This document shows positions 1 to 8,541 of a stretch of 64,000 nucleotides of DNA, one piece after another. Position 1 is the first letter of the stretch. Each line of letters starts with the position of its first letter. Made by a program: the position numbers and the translations under genes. The DNA comes from JANQJA01 sp047947185. Its GTDB lineage: Bacteria > Pseudomonadota > Gammaproteobacteria > Pseudomonadales > Azotimanducaceae. The DNA lies in contig CP170502.1 in assembly GCA_047947185.1 (NCBI GenBank), forward strand, positions 1,488,001 through 1,552,000, given 5' to 3'. The notes beneath the pieces are model-generated. The model saw only the letters and a list, made by a program, of their open reading frames with translations, ran no database searches and was not told where the DNA came from.

Positions 1-1616
1 TTGAACTGGCCCCCGTCATTTCAATCCTGGTACCGGTCTATAAGACTGACCGGCAACTGCTCGCTGCAATGATCCGCTCGGTGCGCGCACAGTCTTATCA
101 TCGCTGGGAACTCTGCCTGGTTGATGACGCCTCAAACGACCCGGCGCTGGTGCAGGTAATGAAAGACTGGCAGCGGTCGGACGCCAGGATCAAGTGCCAC
201 TTCCGTACGGAAAACGGCCATATCTCAAAAACCAGCAATGACGCCCTGGCGCTGGCAACCGGCGACTACTGCGCATTGCTTGATCATGATGACACTTTGC
301 ATCCACAGGCCCTGGCCTACGTGGTACAGGCGATCAACCAGCATCCCAACGCGGGCATTATCTATTCGGATGAGGACAAGATCGACGAGCACGGGCGCCG
401 GTTTGACCCTCACTTCAAGTCCGACTGGAACCCGGACCTGCTGTACTCACAGAATTTTGTTTCCCACCTTGGCGTATACCGCACCGACCTGATGCGCGAG
501 GTTGGCGGCTTCCGCGTGGGTTATGAGGGCAGCCAGGATTTTGACCTGCTGCTGCGCTGCAGTGAGCGGTGTGCTGCCCGGGATATTGTGCATATCCCGC
601 GCATTCTCTACCACTGGCGTGCCATCGAAGGCTCCACCGCGCTGGACTCGGACCAGAAAGACTATACGGAGACAGCCAGTATCAAGGCGCTCACCAGCCA
701 CTTTGAGCGAACCGGCCAGCAGGTCACGGTTGAGCGCGGCATGATGGCCAACACCTTCAAGTGTACCTGGGCGATCCCGGAGCCTGCCCCCATGGCGTCC
801 CTGCTGATCCCGACTCGCGATGGCGTGGAGGTGCTGGAACAGGCGGTCCGCAGTATCCTCGACCGCACCACCTACCAGAATTATGAAATCCTGATACTGG
901 ACAACCAGTCAGAAAAACCGGAGACCCTGGCGTTCTTCGAACAGATCCAGCAGGAGGACAAGCGCGTTCGCGTACTTGCCTACGACTACCCTTTCAATTT
1001 TTCCGGCATCAATAATTTTGGTGCCCTGTTTGCCAAAGGCGACGTGATTGGGTTAATCAACAACGATATTGAGGTCATTGCCCCCGGGTGGCTCACCGAA
1101 ATGATGAGCCATGTGATGCGCCCGGAGATCGGCTGTGTCGGTGCCAAGCTCTACTATGAGAACGACGCAATACAGCACGGTGGCGTCGTCATCGGTATCG
1201 GTGGTGTGGCGGGTCACTCACATAAGTATTTTGACCGGGAAGATCCCGGCTACTACTGCCGCTTGATGCTGACGCAAAACTATTCTGCCGTCACGGCAGC
1301 GGTGCTGCTGGTCAGGAAAGAGGTTTACCTGCAGGTTGGTTGCCTGCGGGAGTCACTTGCCGTGGCATTCAACGACGTGGACTTCTGCCTGAAGGTGCGC
1401 GAGGCGGGCTATCGCAACCTGTGGACACCCTATGCCGAGCTTTATCACTACGAGTCTGTATCACGCGGCCTGGATGAGTCCGGTGCCAAGCGTATCCGCT
1501 TCGACACCGAGCATGAGGTCATGCGCCGCACCTGGGGCAACGCGCTGCACGAGGACCCCTACTACAACCCCAACCTGACCAAAATCTACGAGAACTTCGA
1601 ACTCTATGTGCCCTGA
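1..1616 (+). CDS. GT2 glycosyltransferase, two-domain (5' partial)
   Basis: The reading frame is open from base 3 to the stop at 1614-1616, so the start lies left of the window. The protein has two GT-A (family 2) domains in tandem. The first begins at the window edge with PVISILVPVYKTD and has the nucleotide-sugar/metal region LLDHDDT, then YSDEDK and a DPHFKSDWNPDLL segment. The second begins near base 796 with SLLIPTRDG and has LINNDIEV, FNDVDFCLKV and LYHYESVSRG. This layout is typical of large cytoplasmic or membrane-associated glycosyltransferases of O-antigen, capsule or S-layer glycan loci, which add sugars from nucleotide donors to a growing glycan. It closely resembles the protein at 3392-5314, so the two are probably paralogues working on the same polymer. 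Donor and linkage cannot be told from sequence. Confidence 0.9.
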   Translation, partial: ELAPVISILVPVYKTDRQLLAAMIRSVRAQSYHRWELCLVDDASNDPALVQVMKDWQRSDARIKCHFRTENGHISKTSNDALALATGDYCALLDHDDTLHPQALAYVVQAINQHPNAGIIYSDEDKIDEHGRRFDPHFKSDWNPDLLYSQNFVSHLGVYRTDLMREVGGFRVGYEGSQDFDLLLRCSERCAARDIVHIPRILYHWRAIEGSTALDSDQKDYTETASIKALTSHFERTGQQVTVERGMMANTFKCTWAIPEPAPMASLLIPTRDGVEVLEQAVRSILDRTTYQNYEILILDNQSEKPETLAFFEQIQQEDKRVRVLAYDYPFNFSGINNFGALFAKGDVIGLINNDIEVIAPGWLTEMMSHVMRPEIGCVGAKLYYENDAIQHGGVVIGIGGVAGHSHKYFDREDPGYYCRLMLTQNYSAVTAAVLLVRKEVYLQVGCLRESLAVAFNDVDFCLKVREAGYRNLWTPYAELYHYESVSRGLDESGAKRIRFDTEHEVMRRTWGNALHEDPYYNPNLTKIYENFELYVP

Positions 1617-1640
1617 GCGGGCCTCCCTGAGCGGGCCCGC
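1617..1640. terminator. GC-rich hairpin between convergent genes
   Basis: A perfect 7-bp inverted repeat (GCGGGCC at 1617-1623, GGCCCGC at 1634-1640) sits directly after the stop of the plus-strand glycosyltransferase and before the stop of the minus-strand one. It could end transcription from both sides. There is no clear T-tract, so this is a hairpin with the position of a terminator rather than a proven one. Confidence 0.4.
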
Positions 1641-1642
1641 AT

Positions 1643-3313
1643 CTAGAAAATATCGGGCAGCGGAAACTTGCTGTGCAGCGAGAGGCCCGGATGGTAGTAG
1701 GGATCACCGTTTGGCAATACCTGGCCGATAAGCTGCCGCAGGTGTGTCTTCTCACCACGGGGCAGCCCATGTGCGCGCGTCCGGGATTCATGGTGGATCA
1801 GGCGGGTTGTGCCATCGAAGATGTTCAGGTAACCACCCGCCAGGGCGCGCAGGCAATAGTCCAGGTCACCCGCGACCGTGAGGCGCTCATCAAAACCACC
1901 CAGCGCATCAAACGTTGTCTTTGCGGTCACGAGGCAGGCTCCCGTTACTGCCGCAACGTTGCGAGTGACATCCGCCGGAAGAAAACAACTGTCGGCCGCT
2001 TCGTCAATGGTGGCGCCCGCGTAGACATGGTCGGCAAAGCCGCCATAGCCGACCACAATCCCCGCGTGCTGCACAACCCTGTCGTCATAAAGCAGCAGTG
2101 GGCCCACGGCACCAATCCCCTCACCTGCCGCCAGCAAGGCGAGTCTGGCCAGCCAGTCGGGTGATACAACTTCCACATCATTGTTGAGAAAAACCAGGGT
2201 CTTCCCCTGCGCAGTGTTGGCACCGAGGTTGTTCAGCAACGACCAGTTGAATTCAACCGGCGCCTCAATCACCCGGGTATTTGGCAGGTTGGCCTGATCA
2301 GCCAGATATTGTCTTGTGCCCGGTTCAACCGAGTTGTTGTCGATAAGGATCAGTTCAAACGCCTGGGCTGGTAGTGAGCGCCGGAGTGACGCGACACACT
2401 GCGACAGCAGGGCAACATTGTCGCGCGTGGGGATGATGATGGATGCCCCATCGACTGGCGCCTCAGCCGGAGCGCGGGGGTTGGTGGGTGCTGGCACAAC
2501 TGACAGGCGCCCCAGCGGTTTGTAGAGGTGTGTGACGGTTTTGCCGGATTTGGCCAGGGTGCGAATTGCCTGACCCACCTGCCAGTTGGGGTTGGCTTCC
2601 AGCCAGTGGACAAACAGCTCCGCACTGACCGCAAGTGCCGGCAGATAGCCGGGATAGTCCAGCAGGGCCGGTGAAAAGTCCGGCAGGAAACAGCTGCGCC
2701 CGTCAGCCTGTTCGTAATCGGCATAAGCCGCTGTCGCATTTCCGGCGAGCGCAGCAGGCATGGCCCTGAACCAGTCCCGGGCTGGCAGGAAACCGGATGT
2801 CACCAGCGTCACGACCTGTGCCTTCACCAAACTGATCAATTCCTGTACAGCAGCCTGCTCACCCGGCCCCACCTGGATCACACGCTGGTCTTCTGCGCGG
2901 CTGGCGCCACTCACGCCAAAGACAACCAGGCGAAAGTCCGTCAGTAATGTGGCCATGTGGTCCAGCAGCGGTGCCAGGTGGGCGGCATCGGTAACAACCA
3001 CGGGACAATCTTTCTGCGCCTGTGGCGCGGACGCAGAAACCCCGGCTGGTAAACCGGCAGGTGCAAACCGCATGCGCCGTCGCCAGCGACGGTTAATAGT
3101 CGGATCATGCCGTCGCAACCGGGCAGCCTGGGTCAGCAGTTCACCGGCCGTATGGCCCGCTCCGCCATGTCGGAGCATTTCAACAAGTCGTCGGGCAAAC
3201 TTCATCACACCGCCAGATTCACGTACAATCCGGGGCACCGTCCAACACAGAAACCACAGGATTCGAATGCGTCGCACCAGGGTCCTCATGTGCTTATGCC
3301 CACACGCCTGCAA
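1643..3313 (-). CDS. GT2 glycosyltransferase with degenerate N-terminal domain
   Basis: The C-terminal half (from about 2460 leftwards) is an intact GT2 domain with SIIIPTRDN, FLNNDVEV, a LDYCLRAL segment and LIHHESRTR. The N-terminal half keeps the outline of a first GT-A domain, but its motifs have decayed: where the neighbours have YSDEDK and FKPDWN, this protein has YADYEQ and FLPDFS, and no DxD-like pair is seen. It probably has one active site. The start is uncertain. The longest frame begins with TTG at 3313 without usable spacing to a ribosome site; ATG codons at 3289 and 3205 are alternatives, and 3205 (MKFARR) gives the most family-like N-terminus. It is convergent with the first glycosyltransferase and divergent from the third, an unusual arrangement for a glycan locus. 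Confidence 0.85.
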   Translation of the reverse strand: MQACGHKHMRTLVRRIRILWFLCWTVPRIVRESGGVMKFARRLVEMLRHGGAGHTAGELLTQAARLRRHDPTINRRWRRRMRFAPAGLPAGVSASAPQAQKDCPVVVTDAAHLAPLLDHMATLLTDFRLVVFGVSGASRAEDQRVIQVGPGEQAAVQELISLVKAQVVTLVTSGFLPARDWFRAMPAALAGNATAAYADYEQADGRSCFLPDFSPALLDYPGYLPALAVSAELFVHWLEANPNWQVGQAIRTLAKSGKTVTHLYKPLGRLSVVPAPTNPRAPAEAPVDGASIIIPTRDNVALLSQCVASLRRSLPAQAFELILIDNNSVEPGTRQYLADQANLPNTRVIEAPVEFNWSLLNNLGANTAQGKTLVFLNNDVEVVSPDWLARLALLAAGEGIGAVGPLLLYDDRVVQHAGIVVGYGGFADHVYAGATIDEAADSCFLPADVTRNVAAVTGACLVTAKTTFDALGGFDERLTVAGDLDYCLRALAGGYLNIFDGTTRLIHHESRTRAHGLPRGEKTHLRQLIGQVLPNGDPYYHPGLSLHSKFPLPDIF

Positions 3314-3391
3314 CCTCCCGCATTCATCCGCAAACGCCCTGCGGCTGTGACTGGGTAGTCAGATGCCTGAGCAATCAGCGATTGTTTCCCC

Positions 3392-5314
3392 ATGACTGAA
3401 TCCCGCGGCCTGATGACATTGGTCGGCGACGCCCTGCGCCATGAAGGCGGGCTGGTTCGATTGCTGGGAAAATCCGTAAGAGTACTGTTCAGCGAGGGCA
3501 TCTCGGGCATCGGTTTACGTGTGACTCACCTGCGCCTGCAGCGCCAGCAGGGCAAAGCCCTGGCGCCCGCGCAAATCACCTATCGCGAATGGGTTGAGCG
3601 GGAGTATGGACCAGATGATGCCAGTTTGGCAGCTGCTACCATTGCAAAATTCAATCGACTGCCCCTGATCTCGGTGATTTGTCCCACCTTTAATCCCAAT
3701 GAGCAGTTCCTGCGGGCCGCCATCCAGTCCATGCAGGGCCAGGTGTACCCGCACTGGCAACTCTGCATTGCCGACGACTGCTCAACCAGCGTTGACGTCA
3801 GCCGCATTGTGGCCGGGTTTAATGATTCACGGATTACGCTTGTCCAACGTGAGCAAAACGGCAATATCTCAGCCGCATCGAACTCGGCGCTGGACACGGC
3901 CACCGGCGACTATGTGACCTTCCTGGACCAGGACGATACGCTGTCACCGTTCGCGCTCTTCTGGGTTGCGGAACTGCTGGTGCGACGACCCGATGTTCGG
4001 TTGATCTACTCGGATGAGGACAAGCTCTCAGAAGAGGGCGAACGCTGCGATCCGCATTTCAAACCGGACTGGAACTACGATTATCTGCTGGCGCATAACT
4101 ACCTGTGCCACCTGTCTGTTTACGACAGGCAACTTGTCGAGCAGGTCGGCCGGCTGCGTCTTGGATTTGAAGGCGCCCAGGATCACGATCTTGCCCTGCG
4201 TGCCATTGAACAACTGAAGACCTCGGAAATTGCCCATATTCCGCGGGTGCTCTATCACTGGCGCAAGCACGAGGACAGCACCTCGATGTCAGTGCAGGCT
4301 AAACCCTACGCACTGGTGGCATCAAAACGCGCCGTTGAGGAACACCTGACAAGAACGGCCAGCCGTGCCAGGGTCAGTCTGGAGGGCCTGAAGTTTCGTA
4401 TCCTGCGTGAGATCCCGACACCCCTGCCCCGGGTCAACGTTCTTATTCCGACCCGCGATGGGCTTGCGCTGCTTCGCGCCTGCATCAACAGCATTCTGCA
4501 GAAGACCCGCTACCCGAACTACCGGATTACCGTCATCGACAACGGTTCCGCCGAGGCGGCAACCCTGCGCTATCTTGAGGAAGGTGCGGCCAGGGGCGAT
4601 TTCAGCGTAACGCGTGACGACCAGCCTTTCAATTTCTCCCGGCTTGTCAATACGGGCATTCGAGCCAGCGACGATGAATATGTGTGCCTGCTGAACAATG
4701 ACGTAGAGGTGATCTCGGACGGCTGGCTGACCGAGATGATGGGCAACGCCTGCCGGGACGAGGTGGGTGTGGTTGGCGCAAAGCTGCTTTACGATGATAA
4801 TACGGTGCAGCACGGAGGCGTTATTCTTGGCGTTGGTGGTGTTGCCGGCCATGCCCACAAATACCAGGCACAGGGCAGCCTTGGCTATTTTGACCGGCTG
4901 GTCCTGCAGCATGAACTGTCGGCGGTCACCGGGGCCTGTATGCTCATCAAACGTTCCGTGTTTGACCAGACACGAGGCTTTGACGAAAGTGAGCTGACAG
5001 TCGCCTTCAACGACGTGGACTACTGCCTGCAGGTCAGGGAATTGGGATACAAGATTATCTGGACGCCACACGCGGTGCTGTACCACCACGAATCGAAGAG
5101 TCGGGGACTGGAAGACACCGAGGAGAAACAGGCGCGTTTCCAGAAGGAGGCGGAGGCCATGCTGGCGCGCTGGGGTGCAAAACTGCAGTGGGATCCCGCC
5201 TATAACCCGAACCTGTCACTGGAAACAGAAGATTTTGGGCTGGCGCCCTCCAGCCGCGTGCCCACCCTGCGTGAAATCGCTGCAAACCCCACCCTGCAAC
5301 AACATCACTGGTAG
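3392..5314 (+). CDS. GT2 glycosyltransferase, two-domain
   Basis: This complete 640-residue protein has an N-terminal region of about 90 residues ending in the YREWVE..YG segment often seen before such domains. GT2 domain 1 (about 92-300) has SVICPTFN, FLDQDDT, YSDEDK and FKPDWN. GT2 domain 2 (about 345-600) has NVLIPTRDG, LLNNDVEV, FNDVDYCLQV and LYHHESKSRG. It is likely a cytoplasmic enzyme that adds one or two sugars to a surface polysaccharide or glycoprotein glycan. Eight bases separate its stop from the TTG start of the dioxygenase downstream, so the two are probably cotranscribed and the dioxygenase may act on the same glycan or its lipid carrier. The ribosome site is weak. Confidence 0.92.
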   Translation: MTESRGLMTLVGDALRHEGGLVRLLGKSVRVLFSEGISGIGLRVTHLRLQRQQGKALAPAQITYREWVEREYGPDDASLAAATIAKFNRLPLISVICPTFNPNEQFLRAAIQSMQGQVYPHWQLCIADDCSTSVDVSRIVAGFNDSRITLVQREQNGNISAASNSALDTATGDYVTFLDQDDTLSPFALFWVAELLVRRPDVRLIYSDEDKLSEEGERCDPHFKPDWNYDYLLAHNYLCHLSVYDRQLVEQVGRLRLGFEGAQDHDLALRAIEQLKTSEIAHIPRVLYHWRKHEDSTSMSVQAKPYALVASKRAVEEHLTRTASRARVSLEGLKFRILREIPTPLPRVNVLIPTRDGLALLRACINSILQKTRYPNYRITVIDNGSAEAATLRYLEEGAARGDFSVTRDDQPFNFSRLVNTGIRASDDEYVCLLNNDVEVISDGWLTEMMGNACRDEVGVVGAKLLYDDNTVQHGGVILGVGGVAGHAHKYQAQGSLGYFDRLVLQHELSAVTGACMLIKRSVFDQTRGFDESELTVAFNDVDYCLQVRELGYKIIWTPHAVLYHHESKSRGLEDTEEKQARFQKEAEAMLARWGAKLQWDPAYNPNLSLETEDFGLAPSSRVPTLREIAANPTLQQHHW

Positions 5315-5322
5315 GTACCACT

Positions 5323-6384
5323 TTGACGCTCTCGGACATATCCAACCCTCTACCTGGAATACCACTGGTAGAATCACCACTGTTCGAGCGCCTGGCCGCT
5401 GGGCTGCCTGCCAACGTTCGGACGATTGCTCGCCAACTGCATGACGATGGCTTTGCTGTCATCGACTTTCCGGATGACAATTTTGATGATCTGGCAACGG
5501 CCGTGATTGAGCAGTTGGGACCCATGTATGATTTTGAGAACTGGCGTAAACGAAAGGCAAAAGGTGAAGCCGGGGGCCTTCGCCAACAGGATGTGAGTGC
5601 GGCCAACCCCAAAGTGGGTGCACTGATGAAAGCACTGGCGGCCAATCAGAATATTATTGAACTACTCAGCCAGCTCTATGGCCGGGCCGCATTTCCTTTC
5701 CAGACGCTCACTTTCCCGGTTGGAACTGAGCAGCACTTTCACACGGACTCCCTGCATTTCAGCAGTATTCCTGAAAAGTTTATGTGTGGCGTCTGGGTAG
5801 CACTTGAAGACATTGGTCCTGATCAGGGTCCGCTGGTGTACTATCCCGGATCACACAAGCTGCCGGTACTCTGGCAGGACGCTTACTTTAATCGCCGCAT
5901 GCCACCGCGCTCCCGGGCACAGGCTCACTATGAGCCAGCATGGGAGAGTATTGTGGCCGCACTACAGCTTGAGCCACGCATCTTCGAACCCAAAAAAGGC
6001 CAGGCGCTGATCTGGGCAGCAAATCTGCTACACGGAGGAACGGTACACCGGGACACCAGCAAAACGCGCTGGTCTCACGTGACGCACTACTACTTTGAAG
6101 ACTGTACCTACATCACGCCTATATACTCGGACCCATTGCAGGCGCGATACGACTTTAAGCCGGTAAAGAACCTCGCAACCGGTGAAACAGTACCCCACCG
6201 TTACCTCGGCGAGCCAGTCGACCAGACACTGTTTACGAATATGCATGTGGAGAAGCGCAATTTGCCTGCCGACTTCAAACCGCGGCGCTACCTCCGCCTA
6301 AACCCGGATGTTGCCGCTGCCGGTGTTGACGCCAGTGAACACTACCTGGATTACGGCATACATGAAGGACGTCGGTACAAGTAG
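5323..6384 (+). CDS. Phytanoyl-CoA dioxygenase (PhyH) family protein
   Basis: A 353-residue non-haem Fe(II)/2-oxoglutarate oxygenase of the PhyH family. The facial triad is visible: HxD as HFHTDSLHF near residue 140, and a distal His in LLHGGTVHRDTSKTR near residue 236 with the following Arg expected to bind 2-oxoglutarate. The cupin core also shows VYYPGSHKLPV. The last 40 residues contain NPDVAAAGVDASEHYLDYG followed by an EGR motif, a short tail common in proteins of polysaccharide loci. The start is TTG at 5323 preceded by ggtagg; no ATG occurs near the N-terminus. It lies directly behind a glycosyltransferase, so hydroxylation of a sugar, acyl chain or small precursor is plausible. The substrate is unknown. 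Confidence 0.88.
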   Translation: MTLSDISNPLPGIPLVESPLFERLAAGLPANVRTIARQLHDDGFAVIDFPDDNFDDLATAVIEQLGPMYDFENWRKRKAKGEAGGLRQQDVSAANPKVGALMKALAANQNIIELLSQLYGRAAFPFQTLTFPVGTEQHFHTDSLHFSSIPEKFMCGVWVALEDIGPDQGPLVYYPGSHKLPVLWQDAYFNRRMPPRSRAQAHYEPAWESIVAALQLEPRIFEPKKGQALIWAANLLHGGTVHRDTSKTRWSHVTHYYFEDCTYITPIYSDPLQARYDFKPVKNLATGETVPHRYLGEPVDQTLFTNMHVEKRNLPADFKPRRYLRLNPDVAAAGVDASEHYLDYGIHEGRRYK

Positions 6385-6387
6385 CTG

Positions 6388-7353
6388 CTAACCACCCAGT
6401 TCAAGCCTGATTCGACCTTCAGATTTTTTGCCGTCCACGAACAGGACATAGGCACCACCCGGCTTGAATCCATAGCTAAACCTGGCATCCGTCGCCCGAT
6501 ATCCCGCGGGGCGCGCCAGACCCGGTGGCCAGTTGTCGCCACCAATGACCGCTTTTCCTTCGGTCACTAGCGTGACATTGGCGTCTGCCAATACCGAGTT
6601 ACCACTGCCCGAGATTGGCGCCCGTGTTGTAACGGTCCCCTCTGCCGCGCAAGGTCCCATCCCGATGGAGACTAACAGTACGTCTTCTTCCATGGCCGCA
6701 TTGGCTTCAACAGCCAGGCTGGCGGCGCGTGTATTGACATCCCCACCCATCACATAGATGTCCAGCAGTCCGATACCGGGCACATCATCTCCTGGCTCCA
6801 GCACCGCTGCATAACGTCCCGCACCCAACGAGGTTACCAGGCCGGCCTCCTCACTGCGCGGCGGTACAAGGCTTCCAGCAAGCGCACCCTCTCCCGTGTC
6901 TCCGGTATAGTTATCATTTTGTGCGATCAGGCGCGCACCCTGGCGTAATGCAACCGAGGGGTTTGAGATCGCCCGGCTGACCCCCTGCTGTAACAGGCTG
7001 GGTCCAAGCCCGCGCACGATCACCTGTTTCTGGCCTGGCCCGACAATCTCGAATTCCACCACTATGGCGTCACGCCGGTTTCGCAGCAACGCCCGCGTGG
7101 CCAGGTTAGCCACGCACAACTGGCTGGCGGCGCCCGGGTTGGGCGAGAGTTTTGGCAATTGAGAAGAGGTTGGCGATGGGACACCAGGGGTAGAAGCCGT
7201 GGGTGCCGGCATTGTATCCGCTGTTTCATCAGCGCCCGATGCTACAGCGGGCATAGCGCCACCCTGATCATCTGACGTCGTGCGGTAGTAACCATAGCCA
7301 ACAAATGCCAGCGTGAATAACAGAAACAGTACAACCAGATATCGTGTTTGCAT
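6388..7353 (-). CDS. Membrane-anchored protein with two divergent copies of the island module
   Basis: A 321-residue protein with one N-terminal hydrophobic segment (about residues 6-23) and no clear cleavage site, so probably a signal anchor. A Pro/Ser/Thr/Ala-rich linker (about 40-75) follows, then two periplasmic domains (about 78-200 and 205-321). The first matches the module of the exported proteins further right: LCVANLATRALL, VIVRGLGPSLLQQGV, SNPSVALRQGA, AQNDNY and GAGRYAAVLEPG. The second is a weaker copy (LLVSIGMGP, GDNWPPG, PGGAYVLFVDG). It lacks Ca-binding repeats. It is convergent with the dioxygenase gene (3 bases apart), and the 124-bp repeat array lies directly upstream. Function is unknown; it may be an inner-membrane partner of the module family. 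Confidence 0.75.
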   Translation of the reverse strand: MQTRYLVVLFLLFTLAFVGYGYYRTTSDDQGGAMPAVASGADETADTMPAPTASTPGVPSPTSSQLPKLSPNPGAASQLCVANLATRALLRNRRDAIVVEFEIVGPGQKQVIVRGLGPSLLQQGVSRAISNPSVALRQGARLIAQNDNYTGDTGEGALAGSLVPPRSEEAGLVTSLGAGRYAAVLEPGDDVPGIGLLDIYVMGGDVNTRAASLAVEANAAMEEDVLLVSIGMGPCAAEGTVTTRAPISGSGNSVLADANVTLVTEGKAVIGGDNWPPGLARPAGYRATDARFSYGFKPGGAYVLFVDGKKSEGRIRLELGG

Positions 7354-7401
7354 TGCAGGCTCAGTTCCAAGCTACCTTCAGTTTTTGTTGTTTCGGGTGG
7401 G

Positions 7402-8136
7402 GAGATTTCTCCACTCCGCGGCTACGCCGCTCCGGTCGAAATGACAAACCCGTCGTCTCGACCGGAGGCCCCCGTCGTCTCGACCGGAGGCCCGAAGGGC
7501 CGCAGCGGAGAGACCTCTAACACCGGGATTTCTCCACTCCGCGGCTGGCGCCGCTCCGGTCGAAATGACAACTCTGTCGTCTCGACCGAAGGCCCCCGTC
7601 GTCTCGACCGGAGGCCCGCAGGGCCGCAGCGGAGAGACCTCCACACCGGGATTTCTCCACTCCGCGGCTACGCCGCTCCGGTCGAAATGACAAACCCGTC
7701 GTCTCGACCGAAGGCCCCCGTCGTCTCGACCGAAGGCCCGCAGGGCCGCAGCGGAGAGACCTCTAACACCGGGATTTCTCCACTCCGCGGCTTGCGCCAC
7801 TCCGGTCGAAATGACAAACCTGTCGTCTCGACCGGAGGCCCCCGTCGTCTCGACCGGAGGCCCGCAGGGCCGCAGTGGAGAGACCTCCAACACCGGGATT
7901 TCTCCACTCCGCGGCTTGCGCCGCTCCGGTCGAAATGACAACTCTGTCGTCTCGACCGAAGGCCCCCGTCGTCTCGACCGGAGGCCCGCAGGGCCGCAGT
8001 GGAGAGACCTCCAACACCGGGATTTCTCCACTCCGCGGCTTGCGCCGCTCCGGTCGAAATGACAACTCTGTCGTCTCGACCGAAGGCCCCTGTCGTCTCG
8101 ACCGGAGGCCCGCAGGGCCGCAGCGGAGAGACCTCA
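7402..8136. repeat. Tandem array, six copies of a 123-124 bp palindromic repeat
   Basis: Six head-to-tail units begin at about 7404, 7527, 7650, 7773, 7897 and 8021. Each unit holds one B arm (GAGATTTCTCC ... GGTCGAAATGAC) and an A-type arm (GTCGTCTCGACCGGAGGCC ... GGAGAGACCTC), both with small inner hairpins such as GGCCCGCAGGGCC. These are the same arms as in all other intergenic arrays here, in inverse orientation. The array fills the whole gap between the phosphatase stop and the membrane protein start, and its last unit begins at the phosphatase TGA. Reading frames inside it are repeat artefacts. Confidence 0.93.
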
Positions 8137-8541
8137 TCCCACCGACATAACCAAATACATCGCCAGCGCCGTCAGCAGACCAACCACCAGGCCACCACCG
8201 AGTTCAACCCGCGTATGCCCAATCCGTTCACGCAGGCCGGCATTCGACAGTTCGTTCAGCTTTGTTGCATGCCGGCCAACCTCGCGCCGCAGGCTTGACG
8301 CGTCCAGCATCACGATAAACACAAACGCCACACCCAACCCCACAACCGGGTGGTCAATGCCTTCCCTTAACGCCGCCAGAAACACCACACTGGAAGAAAT
8401 AGCCGTGTGATTACTCGGAAAGCCACCATAGCCAATCAGGTCAAACGCAAGTCGCTTCTCCCGCACACAGTTCACCAGGAATTTGGTAACACCGGTCACC
8501 AGCCAGGCAACAAACGGAGTCAGCACATAAACCAGGCTCAC
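8134..8541 (-). CDS. YuiD-type divergent PAP2 phosphatase
   Basis: A 135-residue membrane protein of the divergent PAP2 (DUF212/YuiD) family. It has GGFPSNHTAISSS, the MLDASSLRREVGRHATKLNE segment and ERIGHTRVELGGG, which match the family's conserved blocks, plus several hydrophobic helices. I place the start at the GTG at 8541, whose GTGA overlaps the stop of the prenyltransferase gene; the longer frame to 8595 would overlap that gene by 58 bp. In mycobacteria a PAP2 protein (Rv3807c) sits beside the UbiA phosphoribosyltransferase and is proposed to remove the 5-phosphate from decaprenylphosphoryl-5-phosphoribose. By position this protein is the candidate for the same step, though it belongs to a different PAP2 branch. 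It is the last gene of the operon. Confidence 0.82.
   Translation of the reverse strand: MSLVYVLTPFVAWLVTGVTKFLVNCVREKRLAFDLIGYGGFPSNHTAISSSVVFLAALREGIDHPVVGLGVAFVFIVMLDASSLRREVGRHATKLNELSNAGLRERIGHTRVELGGGLVVGLLTALAMYLVMSVG

Noticed and set aside
4322..5089. 255-codon minus-strand frame inside the third glycosyltransferase
   Set aside because: It is antisense to a well-conserved GT2 domain, and its translation shows no recognisable domain.
7402..8136. CRISPR array
   Set aside because: The period is 123-124 bp, the whole unit is repeated with no unique spacers, and there are no cas genes.
7348..8298. Overlapping reading frames on both strands in the tandem repeat array
   Set aside because: They are translations of the 124-bp repeat in several frames, with no start signals or domain content; the same holds for frames in all other arrays (for example near 15346-15960 and 28781-29131).
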